Positions 42,514-52,124 of a stretch of DNA of 64,000 nucleotides are shown here, piece after piece. This DNA comes from Shewanella corallii. GTDB taxonomy: Bacteria > Pseudomonadota > Gammaproteobacteria > Enterobacterales > Shewanellaceae. The first letter of the stretch is position 1. Each line of letters starts with the position of its first letter. The notes beneath the pieces are model-generated. The model saw nothing but the letters and a program-made list of their open reading frames with translations. It was not told the DNA's origin and ran no database searches. Made by a program: the position numbers and the translations under genes. The DNA is taken from the NCBI RefSeq assembly GCF_023349125.1, contig NZ_JAKIKT010000001.1:1054001-1118000 (forward strand), given 5' to 3'.

Positions 42514-44427
42514 ATGGGTGTAGATTTACTGAATATTGCCCGTACAGGGGTATTGGCGTCCCAGTCACAACTGGGTGTGACCAGTAACAATATCACTAAC
42601 GTCAACACTGAAGGGTATCACCGCCAGGTTGCTCAGCAGTCTGCCCTGTTACCTCAGCAGATTGGTGGCAACTTTTATGGTACGGGTACCTATGTCAGTG
42701 ATGTAAAGCGTATCTATAACGAGTTTGCATCCCGTGAACTGAGACTGGGCCAATCTACCCTGAGCCACGCCGAAACCAGTCATACCAAGTTGACCGAACT
42801 GGATGCCCTGTTTTCTCAGATAGGCAAAGCCGTGCCACAGGGACTGAATGACCTCTTCAGCGATTTGGGGAATCTGGTGGATCAGCCCGAAGACCTGGGG
42901 ATCCGTGGCGGGGTGCTCAATTCTGCCGGTCAGCTGGCCAATGCCATTAATCAGATCCAGTCAGGACTGGATGGTCAGATGCAGTACACCAATGACCAGA
43001 TAGAAGGTGTCACCAAGCGGATTAATGAAATTTCCTCTGAGTTGGCCAACCTTAACGGTGAACTGCTGAAGACCGGCGAAGGCAATATGCAGCTGCTGGA
43101 TGAGCAGGACAGATTGCTTAAAGAGCTCAGCGGTTATGTTCAGATTAATGTTATTCCTCAGGAAGGTGGAGTTAAGAGTGTCATGCTGGGCGGCTCCGCC
43201 ATGTTGGTGTCCGGTCAGGAGGTGATGACCGTCAGCCTGCAGGATGGTGACCCATTCCCACAGGAGCCTAAATTGGCTGTAGAGGTGGGCGGTAATCCGG
43301 TGGCCATTGATGGCACCAAGGTCGGTGGCGAACTCGGTGCTTTGTTCCAATATCGGGATGAAACCCTGTTGCCATCGATGCATGAGGTTGGTCAGCTGGC
43401 GCTGGGTGTTGCCGATGCATTCAATGAAATGCAGAAGCAGGGCCTGGATCTCAACGGTGAAGTTGGCAGCAACATCTTTAACGATATCAATGATCCTCTG
43501 GCCAGTTTCGGCAGGGTAGGTGCTGTGTCTGATAACGCAGGTACGGCCGCGCTGTCGGTAGAGATAACCGATACCGCTGCGCTTAATGGCACGCAATATG
43601 AGCTTAGCTTCACCGCGCCTTCAACCTATGAACTGAAAGATTCACGCACCGGTAATGTTCAGAATTTGACCCTGAGCGGAACCACATTGACCGGTGGTGA
43701 TGGCTTTACCATCAATATCGATTCCGGTGCCCTGGCCGATGGTGATGAATTCATTATTCGTCCCACTGCCGGTGCTGCAACCGGCTTAAAAGTCGAAATG
43801 ACCGACCCTAAAGGTATAGCGGCGGGCACAGGCGTCAGCGCCGATGAGAATAATGCCGGTGATGTGGAGGTACAGATCACCAGCATAGACAACCGCGGTG
43901 CGGCCAACTTCCCGGTGACCGGCAGTGAGCTGACCTTTGAAATCAACACCGCCACCAACCAATACCAGGTGTATGACAAAGATGGCAATGCGGTGGGTGG
44001 CCCCACGGCTTACACGCCACCTTCCATCAGTGCATTCGGCTTTACCTTCGACGTCACTGCCAATGGCACAAGTACTGAACGTTTTACCTTCGACTTATCA
44101 ATCAAGCCAGGTGACAACAGTAATGCTCTGCAGATGGCCAAGTTGAATGAAGCCAAGTTGATGAATGGCGGTAAGTCCAGCTTTGCCGACGTGTATGAAA
44201 CCACCAAGCAGAATGTGGGACACAAAACCAAGTCTGCTGAAGTAAGCATGGAAGCTGCGGAAGCCGTTTACCTGCAGGCACAGGCCAGGGTGCAAAGTAC
44301 ATCTGGCGTCAACCTCGACGAAGAAGCCGCCAATCTGATGCGCTTTCAACAGTCTTATCAGGCTGCAGCCAGGATCATGACGGTATCTCAACAGATTTTC
44401 GACAGTCTTATCACCTCGGCGCGGTAG
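42514..44427 (+). CDS. flgK: hook-filament junction protein FlgK (HAP1)
   Basis: 637 residues: LLNIARTGVLASQSQLGVTS, NNITNVNTEGYHRQVAQQSA, a long variable middle with repeated Asp/Gly/Thr segments, and a C-terminal SGVNLDEEAANLMRFQQSYQ helix. It joins hook to filament and is carried by FlgN. Only 4 bp after flgJ. Confidence 0.95.
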   Translation: MGVDLLNIARTGVLASQSQLGVTSNNITNVNTEGYHRQVAQQSALLPQQIGGNFYGTGTYVSDVKRIYNEFASRELRLGQSTLSHAETSHTKLTELDALFSQIGKAVPQGLNDLFSDLGNLVDQPEDLGIRGGVLNSAGQLANAINQIQSGLDGQMQYTNDQIEGVTKRINEISSELANLNGELLKTGEGNMQLLDEQDRLLKELSGYVQINVIPQEGGVKSVMLGGSAMLVSGQEVMTVSLQDGDPFPQEPKLAVEVGGNPVAIDGTKVGGELGALFQYRDETLLPSMHEVGQLALGVADAFNEMQKQGLDLNGEVGSNIFNDINDPLASFGRVGAVSDNAGTAALSVEITDTAALNGTQYELSFTAPSTYELKDSRTGNVQNLTLSGTTLTGGDGFTINIDSGALADGDEFIIRPTAGAATGLKVEMTDPKGIAAGTGVSADENNAGDVEVQITSIDNRGAANFPVTGSELTFEINTATNQYQVYDKDGNAVGGPTAYTPPSISAFGFTFDVTANGTSTERFTFDLSIKPGDNSNALQMAKLNEAKLMNGGKSSFADVYETTKQNVGHKTKSAEVSMEAAEAVYLQAQARVQSTSGVNLDEEAANLMRFQQSYQAAARIMTVSQQIFDSLITSAR

Positions 44428-44438
44428 GAGATTAGGTT

Positions 44439-45638
44439 ATGCGTATTTCAACGACTCAAATGTTCAACCAGAACATTAACAGCATTCTGAAGCAGCAAAG
44501 TTCTGCCGCCGGAGTACTCGAGCAGCTTTCCAGCGGCAAAAAGGTGAATACATCTGCCGACGATCCTGTGGCGGCCAACGGCATAGATAACCTGAATCAG
44601 CAAAATGCGCTGGTGGATCAGTATATGCGCAACATTGACTATGCCACTCACAGACTGTCTTTGGCGGAAACCAAGTTGGGCGCGGCTGAAGAGATGTCCA
44701 TGTCGATGCGGGATCAGATCCTCAATGCCGTCAACGGCAGCTTGAGTCAGTCAGAGCGGCAAATGATTGCCGATGAGATGCGCGACACCCTGGAAGAGCT
44801 GCTGAATCTTGCCAATACCAAGGATGAAACCGGCAATTATCTGTTTGCCGGTTACAAAACCGACACCCTGCCTTTTGAAACTGATGTAAACGGTGAATAT
44901 CTGTATGCCGGAGACGACGGCAGGCGCGACGCTGCAGTGGCGAATGGCGTGGTGGTGGCAACCAATATTCCTGGTGACCAAGCCTTTGTTTTTCCTAATG
45001 CACTTGGTGATTATTCCGTCAATTATTTGGCTGGACAGACAGGTGAATTTGAAGTCAAAAGCGCCAAAATCACCAATCCGGCTACCCATGTGGAGCAGGA
45101 CTATACCTTCAACTTTATCGATAACGGTGCGGGTGGCGTCAATCTGGAGGTCAGGGATCCCGGCAACGGCCTGGTGACCACTGTAAATAACTTCGATTCC
45201 GCTAATCCCGTGAGTTTCAATGGTATTGAGGTCAAGCTCAGCGGTACCCCGAAAGCCGGAGACAGCCTGACTTTGACGCCTGAGCCAGAGATCAATCTGC
45301 TGAATAATTTCGCCGACGCGATCGCGCTGCTGGAAACAGAAGACATTAATACTCCGGCCGGTAAAGCACAGTTGGCACAGCTTTTGAATAACACTGATAG
45401 CGGTCTTAACCAGATCAGTATTGCCAGAGGCGAGACTGGTAACAGTCTAAAGAGCTTTGACAGTTATGCCTCCAGGCACGAGGAAGAGAAGTTGGCCAAT
45501 ACCGGCGCTCTTTCTCTGCTGGAAGACCTGGATTACGCCTCGGCCATTACCGAGTTCGAAAAGCAGCAGTTGGCTTTGAATGCGGTGTCGAGTGTGTTTG
45601 GCAGAGTCAGTAATTTATCTCTGTTTGATTATCTCTAG
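44439..45638 (+). CDS. flgL: hook-filament junction protein FlgL (HAP3)
   Basis: 399 residues: MRISTTQMFNQNINSILKQQ, LEQLSSGKKVNTSADDPVAA and the flagellin-like C-terminus DYASAITEFEKQQLALNAVS. Second junction protein, first layer under the filament. Ends the flgF-L unit. Confidence 0.95.
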   Translation: MRISTTQMFNQNINSILKQQSSAAGVLEQLSSGKKVNTSADDPVAANGIDNLNQQNALVDQYMRNIDYATHRLSLAETKLGAAEEMSMSMRDQILNAVNGSLSQSERQMIADEMRDTLEELLNLANTKDETGNYLFAGYKTDTLPFETDVNGEYLYAGDDGRRDAAVANGVVVATNIPGDQAFVFPNALGDYSVNYLAGQTGEFEVKSAKITNPATHVEQDYTFNFIDNGAGGVNLEVRDPGNGLVTTVNNFDSANPVSFNGIEVKLSGTPKAGDSLTLTPEPEINLLNNFADAIALLETEDINTPAGKAQLAQLLNNTDSGLNQISIARGETGNSLKSFDSYASRHEEEKLANTGALSLLEDLDYASAITEFEKQQLALNAVSSVFGRVSNLSLFDYL

Positions 45639-45728
45639 AGATTTAGCTGACCAAGTGCAAAGCGAATTTAGTTTGAAGATTAGCCAAGCTCCAAGCCTTG
45701 GCGTTACAACTAGGAAGAGGAACTGAAA

Positions 45729-46550
45729 ATGGCTATTACTGTTAATACAAACGTAACGTCCATGAAGGCTCAAAAGAATCTGAATATGTCCAGCAGCCAC
45801 CTGTCAACGTCTATGGAGCGTCTGTCCAGTGGTCTGCGGATTAACAGTGCAAGAGACGATGCGGCAGGTCTGGCGATCTCCAACCGTCTGAACTCTCAGG
45901 TTCGTGGTCTGGAAGTGGGCATGCGTAACGCCAACGATGCTATCTCTATCGCACAGATTGCCGAAGGTGCGATGCAGGAGCAGACCAACATGCTGCAGCG
46001 TATGCGTGACCTGGCAATCCAGGCGGAGAACGGTGCAAACAGTACTGATGACTTGCAGGCACTGTTGGATGAGATTAATCAGCTGAAGTCAGAGATTACT
46101 GCTATTGGTAACAGTACTGCCTTCGGTAATACCAAGCTGATGACAGGTGGTTTCTCAGCAGGCAAGCTGTTCCAGGTGGGTCACCAGGATGGCGAGGATG
46201 TAACTATCTCTGTGAACACCAATAACGCCAGCAGCTTGTCAGTTAACGCCATTACGGTAATGACATCTGCCGGACGTGACTCTGCTATTGGTCGTATTGA
46301 TGATGCGATCAACAGAATTGATACCCAGCGCGCGAAGTTGGGTGCGGTGCAAAACCGTCTGTCCCACAACATCAGTAACAGTGCCAACACTCAGGCCAAC
46401 GTTGCCGATGCGAAAAGCCGGATTGTGGATGTCGACTTTGCTAAAGAAACATCCACCATGACCAAGAATCAGGTACTGCAACAGACAGGTTCGGCCATGT
46501 TGGCTCAGGCAAACCAGTTGCCACAGATCGCCCTGTCTTTGCTGGGATAA
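45729..46550 (+). CDS. fliC: flagellin 1
   Basis: 273 residues, a short flagellin keeping D0/D1 with almost no variable domain: [40 protein letters not shown], and a C-terminal [20 protein letters not shown] then [11 protein letters not shown]. About 85-90% like the second flagellin by eye. Upstream has a GCCAAG/CTTGGC hairpin but no clear sigma-28 box. AGGAAGAGGA lies before the ATG. A terminator follows. Confidence 0.95.
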   Translation: MAITVNTNVTSMKAQKNLNMSSSHLSTSMERLSSGLRINSARDDAAGLAISNRLNSQVRGLEVGMRNANDAISIAQIAEGAMQEQTNMLQRMRDLAIQAENGANSTDDLQALLDEINQLKSEITAIGNSTAFGNTKLMTGGFSAGKLFQVGHQDGEDVTISVNTNNASSLSVNAITVMTSAGRDSAIGRIDDAINRIDTQRAKLGAVQNRLSHNISNSANTQANVADAKSRIVDVDFAKETSTMTKNQVLQQTGSAMLAQANQLPQIALSLLG

Positions 46551-46570
46551 ATTGGTAAATAAAAAGATTT

Positions 46571-46606
46571 GCACCGATGAAATTGAATTTCTTTGGTGCG
46601 TTTTTT
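46571..46606 (+). terminator. terminator after flagellin 1
   Basis: GCACC...GAAATT-GA-ATTTC...GGTGC stem followed by TTTTTT. Confidence 0.75.
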
Positions 46607-46667
46607 GTTTTTAAATCATAATGTTAGTTATGGATATTCCGTTAGGGGTAAATTTTTAAAAAAAGGC

Positions 46668-46694
46668 TAAAGTTCATCCAATTGGTGCCGTTAA
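46668..46694 (+). promoter_or_regulatory. sigma-28 promoter for flagellin 2
   Basis: TAAAGTTC, an 11-base spacer, then GCCGTTAA, one base off the FliA -10 consensus. It lies 84 bp upstream of the start codon. Confidence 0.8.
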
Positions 46695-46778
46695 AGTGAC
46701 TGTAACGAGAAAGACCCGCCTGGCTTGACATGAAAGACAGGCATGTTTCCAAGCCAGGTTATTCAAGAGGATAGGATT

Positions 46779-47597
46779 ATGGCGATTACAGTTAACACGA
46801 ACGTGACCTCACTGAAGGCGCAAAAGAACCTGACCATGTCAAACAACCATCTGGCTACGTCCATGGAGCGTTTGTCCAGTGGTCTGCGGATTAACAGTGC
46901 CAAGGATGATGCCGCCGGTCTGTCGATCTCCAACCGACTCAACAGTCAGGTACGTGGCCTTGAAGTGGGTATGCGTAATGCGAATGACGCTATCTCCATT
47001 GCACAGATTTCTGAAGGTGCGATGCAGGAGCAAACCAACATGCTGCAACGTATGCGTGACTTGGCCGTTCAGTCGGAAAACGGTGCCAACAGCACTGCTG
47101 ACTTACAGGCCCTGCAGGATGAGATTACTCAGCTGGCCACAGAGATCACTGCAATTGGTGACACGACTGCTTTCGGTAACACCAAGCTGCTGGATGGCGA
47201 TTTTTCTGCCGGTAAGCTGTTCCAGGTAGGCCACCAGGACGGAGAAGACGTTGCTATCTCTGTAGGTGAAAGTAACGCTGGCTCATTATCAGTCAATGCC
47301 CTGACAGTAACTACCTCTGCGGGTCGTGACTCTGCAATTGGCAGGATTGATGCGGCGATTAACTCTATCGATACCCAGCGCGCAAAACTGGGTGCGATTC
47401 AGAACCGTCTGAGCCACAACATCAGTAACAGTGCCAATACTCAGGCCAACGTTGCAGATGCCAAGAGCCGTATTGTAGATGTGGATTTCGCGAAAGAAAC
47501 CTCCACCATGACCAAGAATCAGGTGCTGCAACAGACTGGTTCGGCCATGTTGGCTCAGGCTAATCAGCTGCCACAGATTGCGCTCTCCCTCCTCTAA
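46779..47597 (+). CDS. fliC: flagellin 2
   Basis: 272 residues from the ATG at 46779 ([18 protein letters not shown]), preceded by AAGAGGATAGG; an upstream in-frame ATG at 46743 would add 12 non-flagellin residues. D0/D1 ends nearly match flagellin 1; differences lie mostly in the middle. It has its own sigma-28 promoter, so the two filament proteins may be made at different times or levels. Confidence 0.95.
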   Translation: MAITVNTNVTSLKAQKNLTMSNNHLATSMERLSSGLRINSAKDDAAGLSISNRLNSQVRGLEVGMRNANDAISIAQISEGAMQEQTNMLQRMRDLAVQSENGANSTADLQALQDEITQLATEITAIGDTTAFGNTKLLDGDFSAGKLFQVGHQDGEDVAISVGESNAGSLSVNALTVTTSAGRDSAIGRIDAAINSIDTQRAKLGAIQNRLSHNISNSANTQANVADAKSRIVDVDFAKETSTMTKNQVLQQTGSAMLAQANQLPQIALSLL

Positions 47598-47630
47598 GTT
47601 TGAGGAAAGCACCGAAAATCTGAGGTTTGG

Positions 47631-47678
47631 AGGGAGATTCGGTGACGGATCTCCCTTCGTGCTTTGAAGTTAAAGCAC
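47631..47678 (+). terminator. two hairpins between flagellin 2 and flaG
   Basis: AGGGAGAT/ATCTCCCT (47631-47656) and GTGCTTT/AAAGCAC (47659-47678), with no long T-run. Probably an attenuator that lowers flaG-fliDTS expression relative to flagellin. Confidence 0.55.
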
Positions 47679-47710
47679 ATTGAGATAGCTAGTTGAGGTG
47701 AGAAATCGCT

Positions 47711-48094
47711 ATGGATATTCAAACAGCAACGACATCAACTCTCGCTAAGCAGGATGCAAGTGGGATTCAGGTCAAACAGTCGCAGCAAATGCAGCCTGAA
47801 CTGGACCCACGTGGCACGATCAATGCAGTGGAAGAAAGTGCCAAAAAAGAGAATGCGAAAGAGCAGCCCACCGAGAAGCAGCTTGAGGATTTGGCAACTA
47901 ATATGTCAGATATGATGTCCATGATGCGTAAAGGCTTGGCCTTTCGGGTGGACGACAGTTCGGGCACCAGTGTGGTGAGTGTTTTGGATGTGGAGTCAGG
48001 GGAAGTTTTGCGTCAAATTCCCAGCGAAGAAGCGTTGGAGCTTGCGGCAAAACTGACTGAAGTCACAGGACTTTTGATGAAGACGGAGGCATAA
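47711..48094 (+). CDS. flaG: FlaG-family protein
   Basis: 127 residues. The N-terminal half is disordered. The C-terminal FlaG domain has GLAFRVDDSSGTSVVSVLDV, then EVLRQIPSEEALELAAKLTE. FlaG affects filament length in several bacteria. Between flagellin and fliD, the usual place. Confidence 0.92.
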   Translation: MDIQTATTSTLAKQDASGIQVKQSQQMQPELDPRGTINAVEESAKKENAKEQPTEKQLEDLATNMSDMMSMMRKGLAFRVDDSSGTSVVSVLDVESGEVLRQIPSEEALELAAKLTEVTGLLMKTEA

Positions 48095-48125
48095 AGCTTA
48101 CGTCTTCCACTTTTCAGAGGTTGTT

Positions 48126-49490
48126 ATGGGTCTGACGGCAACAGGTATAGGTTCAGGGTTAGATATTACCGGCATTGTGCAGGTATTGGTTGATGCGGAA
48201 AAGGTTCCAAAGGAAGCCATTTTCGACAAAACCGAACAAACCATTGAGTCCAAGGTGTCGGCGATTGGCACCCTGAAAAGTAAATTGTCCACCTTCCAGG
48301 ACGCGCTTGAAAAGCTGAAAGATGGAGACAGTCTTAACCAAAGATCTGTGTCTACAGGTGACAGCAGTTTTTTCACTGCCGAAGCGACCAAATCAGCTCA
48401 GCCTGGCAGCTATAACATTATTGTTGAGCAATTGGCGCAGGCTAACAAAGTCGGTGGCACCAATGTAGCTGATGCCACTGCCGGAGTGGGTGAGGGCAGT
48501 CTTGACTTTACCGTCAATGGTGCAAGCTTCAGCGTGGATATCGCCAGTGGTGATGATTTGGCCGCCATTGCCTCCAAAGTCAACAGTGCCGCAGACAATG
48601 TAGGTATTACTGCCGCCGTGGTGAAAAGCGATGCCGGCAGCCGATTGGTGTTCAGCTCCCAGGAAACCGGCACTGACAGTGCTGTCAATGTGACGGCGAC
48701 CGATACCACTGGAACTGGGCTTAACGATATGTTTGGCACTGGCAACCTGGAGACTATTCAGGACGCCAAAGACTCCATTATTTATATTGATGGCCAGAAA
48801 CTCACTTCTCAGTCCAATGAGGTGGAGGGGGCGATTTCAGGCGTCTCTTTGACATTGACCGATGCAGACCTCAATGAAACCAGCACCCTGACCATTGCAC
48901 AGGATAACGAAGCTGTGACAGCAAACGTCAATGCGTTTGTGACAGCTTACAACGACCTTATCAGTTCCATTGATAACCTCTCCTCCTACGACGCCGATAA
49001 GAAAGAGGCCGCTGCTTTGCAGGGCGACTCTATGATCCGCTCGCTGGAGTCTCAGCTCAGAAATACCATCAGTGAACGAGTCGATGATGGCAGCGGTTCA
49101 ACTATCGCTCTTTATGATATCGGCATCTCGGTAGACAGATACGGCAAGATGTCGGTAGACAGCAGCAAGCTATCCGACGCTGTCGAAAACGATATGAGTA
49201 AGCTGGAAAGTCTGTTTTCCACTGAAACTGCCGGTTTGGCAAATCGATTGGATACCACGGTTGAAAGTTATGTCAAAGCCGGTGGCGTGATCGACAGCCG
49301 TAAAAACTCATACACGTCTGAACAGCAAAGGCTGGATGATCAGAGAGAAGCCTTTGCCAGAAAAATGGAACTGTTGGAAGCACGGCTACTTAAGCAGTTC
49401 AATGCTATGGATCTGGTGGTTGCTCAGCTTAACCAGCAGAGTGCCGGACTGGCGGACAGACTGAACTCTCTGCCCGGCGTAATCGGCTAA
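48126..49490 (+). CDS. fliD: filament cap protein FliD (HAP2)
   Basis: 454 residues: GLTATGIGSGLDITGIVQVL at the N-terminus, a central VNVTATDTTGTGLNDMFGTG region, and a C-terminal coiled coil (RLDDQREAFARKMELLEARL) ending in FNAMDLVVAQLNQQSAGLAD. It caps the filament and folds incoming flagellin. Confidence 0.95.
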   Translation: MGLTATGIGSGLDITGIVQVLVDAEKVPKEAIFDKTEQTIESKVSAIGTLKSKLSTFQDALEKLKDGDSLNQRSVSTGDSSFFTAEATKSAQPGSYNIIVEQLAQANKVGGTNVADATAGVGEGSLDFTVNGASFSVDIASGDDLAAIASKVNSAADNVGITAAVVKSDAGSRLVFSSQETGTDSAVNVTATDTTGTGLNDMFGTGNLETIQDAKDSIIYIDGQKLTSQSNEVEGAISGVSLTLTDADLNETSTLTIAQDNEAVTANVNAFVTAYNDLISSIDNLSSYDADKKEAAALQGDSMIRSLESQLRNTISERVDDGSGSTIALYDIGISVDRYGKMSVDSSKLSDAVENDMSKLESLFSTETAGLANRLDTTVESYVKAGGVIDSRKNSYTSEQQRLDDQREAFARKMELLEARLLKQFNAMDLVVAQLNQQSAGLADRLNSLPGVIG

Positions 49491-49497
49491 GGATGTG

Positions 49498-49821
49498 ATG
49501 ATGCAGGCGTTGGATGAATTGAATACTCAGCTGACTGAGTTGCTCGGCAAACTTACAGCTTTGCCGGCTGAAGATGAAAATGCTGACAACTTGGTATCAG
49601 ATTTGCTTGCTTTAGTAGGCAAGCGTCAACTTTTACTCAATACCTTGTTGGCCGACGAGAGTTTTACAGACAAAGCCTATCTGCAGCAGCAATTGGCATT
49701 AACTGAAAGCTTTACCCGTCAGTCGACAGAGATGAGAGCCCATCGTCAGGCCCTGTTGCATCTCGGGAGTAAGAGCAAACGTCAGGTTAATGTTTACAAA
49801 GCGATAGATGCAAATAGGTAG
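49498..49821 (+). CDS. fliT: FliT-like flagellar chaperone
   Basis: About 107 helical residues (ELNTQLTELLGKLTALPAED, RQLLLNTLLADESF, LQQQLALTESFTRQSTEMRA). Size, helical make-up and position between fliD and fliS fit FliT (called FlaI in some polar flagellates), the FliD chaperone; sequence identity alone is weak. An AAGGA site precedes a run of start codons (GTG at 49495, ATG at 49498 and 49501). Confidence 0.7.
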   Translation: MMQALDELNTQLTELLGKLTALPAEDENADNLVSDLLALVGKRQLLLNTLLADESFTDKAYLQQQLALTESFTRQSTEMRAHRQALLHLGSKSKRQVNVYKAIDANR

Positions 49822-49828
49822 GTGAGTT

Positions 49829-50239
49829 ATGAGAGGATCGCTGCAGTCATATCGAAAGGTTTCGCTGGAAAGTGAAATTGCCGTTGCATCGCCCCACAGG
49901 ATTATTCAGATGATGTTCGCCGGGGCGCTGGAGAGACTGGCGCAAAGCCGTTATGCCATTGAACAGCAAGACTTTTCCAATAAAGGTATTTTGATTGGTA
50001 AAGCCGTGGGTATTATCAATGGATTGAATAACAGTCTGAATATGGATGAAGGTGGTGAGATTTCAGATAATCTCAGTGAGTTATATAGCTTTATGCTCCG
50101 CCGTATCTCCGAGGCTAATTTGAACAATGATGTTCAAGCCATCGACGATGTTATGGAAATCTTGCGTAACATCAAAGAAGGTTGGGATGCTATCCCTGAA
50201 GATCAGCACCATATGACTTCTCACAGTGAAGCTGTGTGA
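49829..50239 (+). CDS. fliS: flagellin export chaperone FliS
   Basis: 136 residues: YRKVSLESEIAVASPHRIIQ, MMFAGALERLAQSRYAIEQQ, GIINGLNNSLNMDEGGEISD and the LYSFMLRRISEANLNNDVQA motif. It keeps flagellin unpolymerised in the cytosol. Ends the operon; a terminator follows. Confidence 0.95.
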   Translation: MRGSLQSYRKVSLESEIAVASPHRIIQMMFAGALERLAQSRYAIEQQDFSNKGILIGKAVGIINGLNNSLNMDEGGEISDNLSELYSFMLRRISEANLNNDVQAIDDVMEILRNIKEGWDAIPEDQHHMTSHSEAV

Positions 50240-50257
50240 CCAGGGATATCGACCAGT

Positions 50258-50280
50258 AAGGCGCATCAATGCGCCTTTTT
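50258..50280 (+). terminator. terminator after fliS
   Basis: AAGGCGCA-TCAA-TGCGCCTT, a perfect 8-bp stem running into five T. The 236 bp from here to flrA show no other gene. Confidence 0.9.
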
Positions 50281-50516
50281 GACGTTTGACGGTTATTTGA
50301 CGTTATTGTCGCATTCGAAGGCTTGAATTGAACTATCATTAGGTTACCGAGCAATTAGAGTGCACAGAAACTTGCGTCCGGGGCATCGATATAAGAATAT
50401 GCCCTTGGTAAAATACTCAGAACAGAAAGCTGTGCCCCACCAAAACAGGGTGTCTGAGCAACTAACATCAAGAATAAATGCCACAAACCCGATAACTGAG
50501 CTTTACGGCCTACTGA

Positions 50517-51950
50517 ATGATGCAAACAGAACAACAAATCTTAATTGTCTCAAAGCCGTCAGAGCGGTTAACCCGCCTGAACTGTATCTTTGAGTTTTTG
50601 GGCGAGCAGGTTGAACACCTGTCCATGGATGAACTTTCAGCCAAGCTGGATGCGACTCGTTTTCGGGCCCTTATCATCTCTTTGGATAATGTTTCCTTTG
50701 ATGATGCGAAGTCCATCTCGGCAAAATTTCCCTGGCAACCTATGTTGCTGCTGGGCTCAGTAGACGGTGCACTTGCCGGTAACATGCTGGGTACCATTGA
50801 AGAACCTTTTAATTATCCCCAGCTCACTGAGCTCCTCCATTTCTGCCAGGTTTTCGGCCAGGCCAAGCGCCTTGAAGTGCCTACCAGTGGTAACCAAACC
50901 AAGCTGTTCCGTAGCCTGGTTGGTCGAAGCGAAGGCATTGCCCGGGTTCGTCATCTGATTAATCAGGTTGCTGGCTCGGATGCTACAGTGCTGGTGCTGG
51001 GACAGTCAGGTACAGGTAAAGAGGTGGTTGCCCGTAATATCCACTACCTGTCTACGCGACGTGATGGCCCCTTTATTCCGGTGAACTGTGGTGCTATTCC
51101 GCCTGAGCTGCTGGAAAGTGAACTGTTCGGTCATGAAAAGGGCTCTTTTACCGGGGCTATCAGCTCCCGAAAAGGCCGTTTTGAACTGGCTGAGGGCGGT
51201 ACCCTGTTCCTCGATGAAATTGGTGATATGCCGCTGCAGATGCAGGTTAAGTTGCTGCGAGTGTTGCAGGAGCGGGTATATGAGCGGGTCGGTGGCACCA
51301 GGACATTGAAAGCGGATGTACGGGTAGTCGCTGCGACTCACAGAGATCTTGAAAAGATGATCGAGGGGAATGAGTTCCGTGAGGACCTCTTCTATCGTCT
51401 GAATGTGTTCCCGGTAGAGATGCCATCACTGAGCGAGCGTGCGGAGGATATTCCGCTGTTGCTGCAGGAGTTGGTCAGCCGGGTATATAACGAAGGCCGT
51501 GGTAAGGTTCGTTTTACCCAGCGTGCCATTGATTCCCTGAAAGAGCACAGCTGGACGGGTAACGTCCGTGAGCTTTCCAACCTGGTTGAACGCCTGACCA
51601 TCCTGTATCCGGGTGGCCTGGTCGATGTAAATGACCTGCCGGTGAAATATCGTCATATCGATGTGCCTGAATACTGTGTTGAAGTCAGTGAAGAGCAGAT
51701 GGAGCGTGATGCGCTGGCGTCTATTTTCAATGACGAAGAGCCGGTAGAAATTCCCGATTCCCGCTTCCCCAGTGAGCTGCCTCCTGAAGGGGTTAACCTT
51801 AAAGATCTGTTGGCCGAACTTGAAATCGATATGATACGCCAGGCGCTGGAGCAGCAGGACAATGTGGTTGCCCGGGCTGCTGAAATGCTGGGTATTCGCC
51901 GTACGACTCTGGTCGAGAAGATGCGTAAATACGGTATGGGTAAAGATTAA
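50517..51950 (+). CDS. flrA: flagellar master regulator FlrA (FleQ-type, sigma-54 activator)
   Basis: 477 residues: an N-terminal FleQ domain (about 1-125) without a phospho-acceptor triad; an AAA+ domain (about 135-370) with Walker [15 protein letters not shown], the sigma-54 contact loop GSFTGA (a GAFTGA variant), and [20 protein letters not shown]; and a C-terminal Fis-type helix ([20 protein letters not shown]). FlrA turns on flrBC and early flagellar genes; FleQ homologues bind c-di-GMP. Confidence 0.95.
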   Translation: MMQTEQQILIVSKPSERLTRLNCIFEFLGEQVEHLSMDELSAKLDATRFRALIISLDNVSFDDAKSISAKFPWQPMLLLGSVDGALAGNMLGTIEEPFNYPQLTELLHFCQVFGQAKRLEVPTSGNQTKLFRSLVGRSEGIARVRHLINQVAGSDATVLVLGQSGTGKEVVARNIHYLSTRRDGPFIPVNCGAIPPELLESELFGHEKGSFTGAISSRKGRFELAEGGTLFLDEIGDMPLQMQVKLLRVLQERVYERVGGTRTLKADVRVVAATHRDLEKMIEGNEFREDLFYRLNVFPVEMPSLSERAEDIPLLLQELVSRVYNEGRGKVRFTQRAIDSLKEHSWTGNVRELSNLVERLTILYPGGLVDVNDLPVKYRHIDVPEYCVEVSEEQMERDALASIFNDEEPVEIPDSRFPSELPPEGVNLKDLLAELEIDMIRQALEQQDNVVARAAEMLGIRRTTLVEKMRKYGMGKD

Positions 51951-51989
51951 AGTCCATAAATAACATTGGCTTAAAAGTAAGTCTTTTGT

Positions 51990-52005
51990 TGGCATAGTGA
52001 ATGCA
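51990..52005 (+). promoter_or_regulatory. sigma-54 promoter for flrBC
   Basis: TGGCATAGTGAATGCA has GG and GC spaced 12 bp. It lies about 120 bp before the preferred flrB start and overlaps the upstream edge of the flrA terminator, as expected for FlrA-dependent flrBC transcription. Confidence 0.75.
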
Positions 52006-52007
52006 TA

Positions 52008-52043
52008 AACCCCGTCAGAAACGTTTTTTTGACGGGGTTTTTT
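52008..52043 (+). terminator. terminator of flrA at the flrBC start region
   Basis: AACCCCGTC pairs perfectly with GACGGGGTT across a T-rich loop, followed by T6. The left arm lies at the expected flrBC start point (about 52016), so flrBC transcripts would lack part of the stem and escape it. Confidence 0.8.
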
Positions 52044-52124
52044 ATGTCAGCGAACTCTTTGGCTTCGTTTACTACCATAGAGCACACGGGAAAGCAGTGG
52101 ATCCCCATGCAGGAGGCGGCCAAT

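Noticed and set aside
45639-45728. Sigma-28 promoter before flagellin 1
   Set aside because: The best alignment (TTTAGCTG-N11-AGCGAATT) mismatches key -10 positions.
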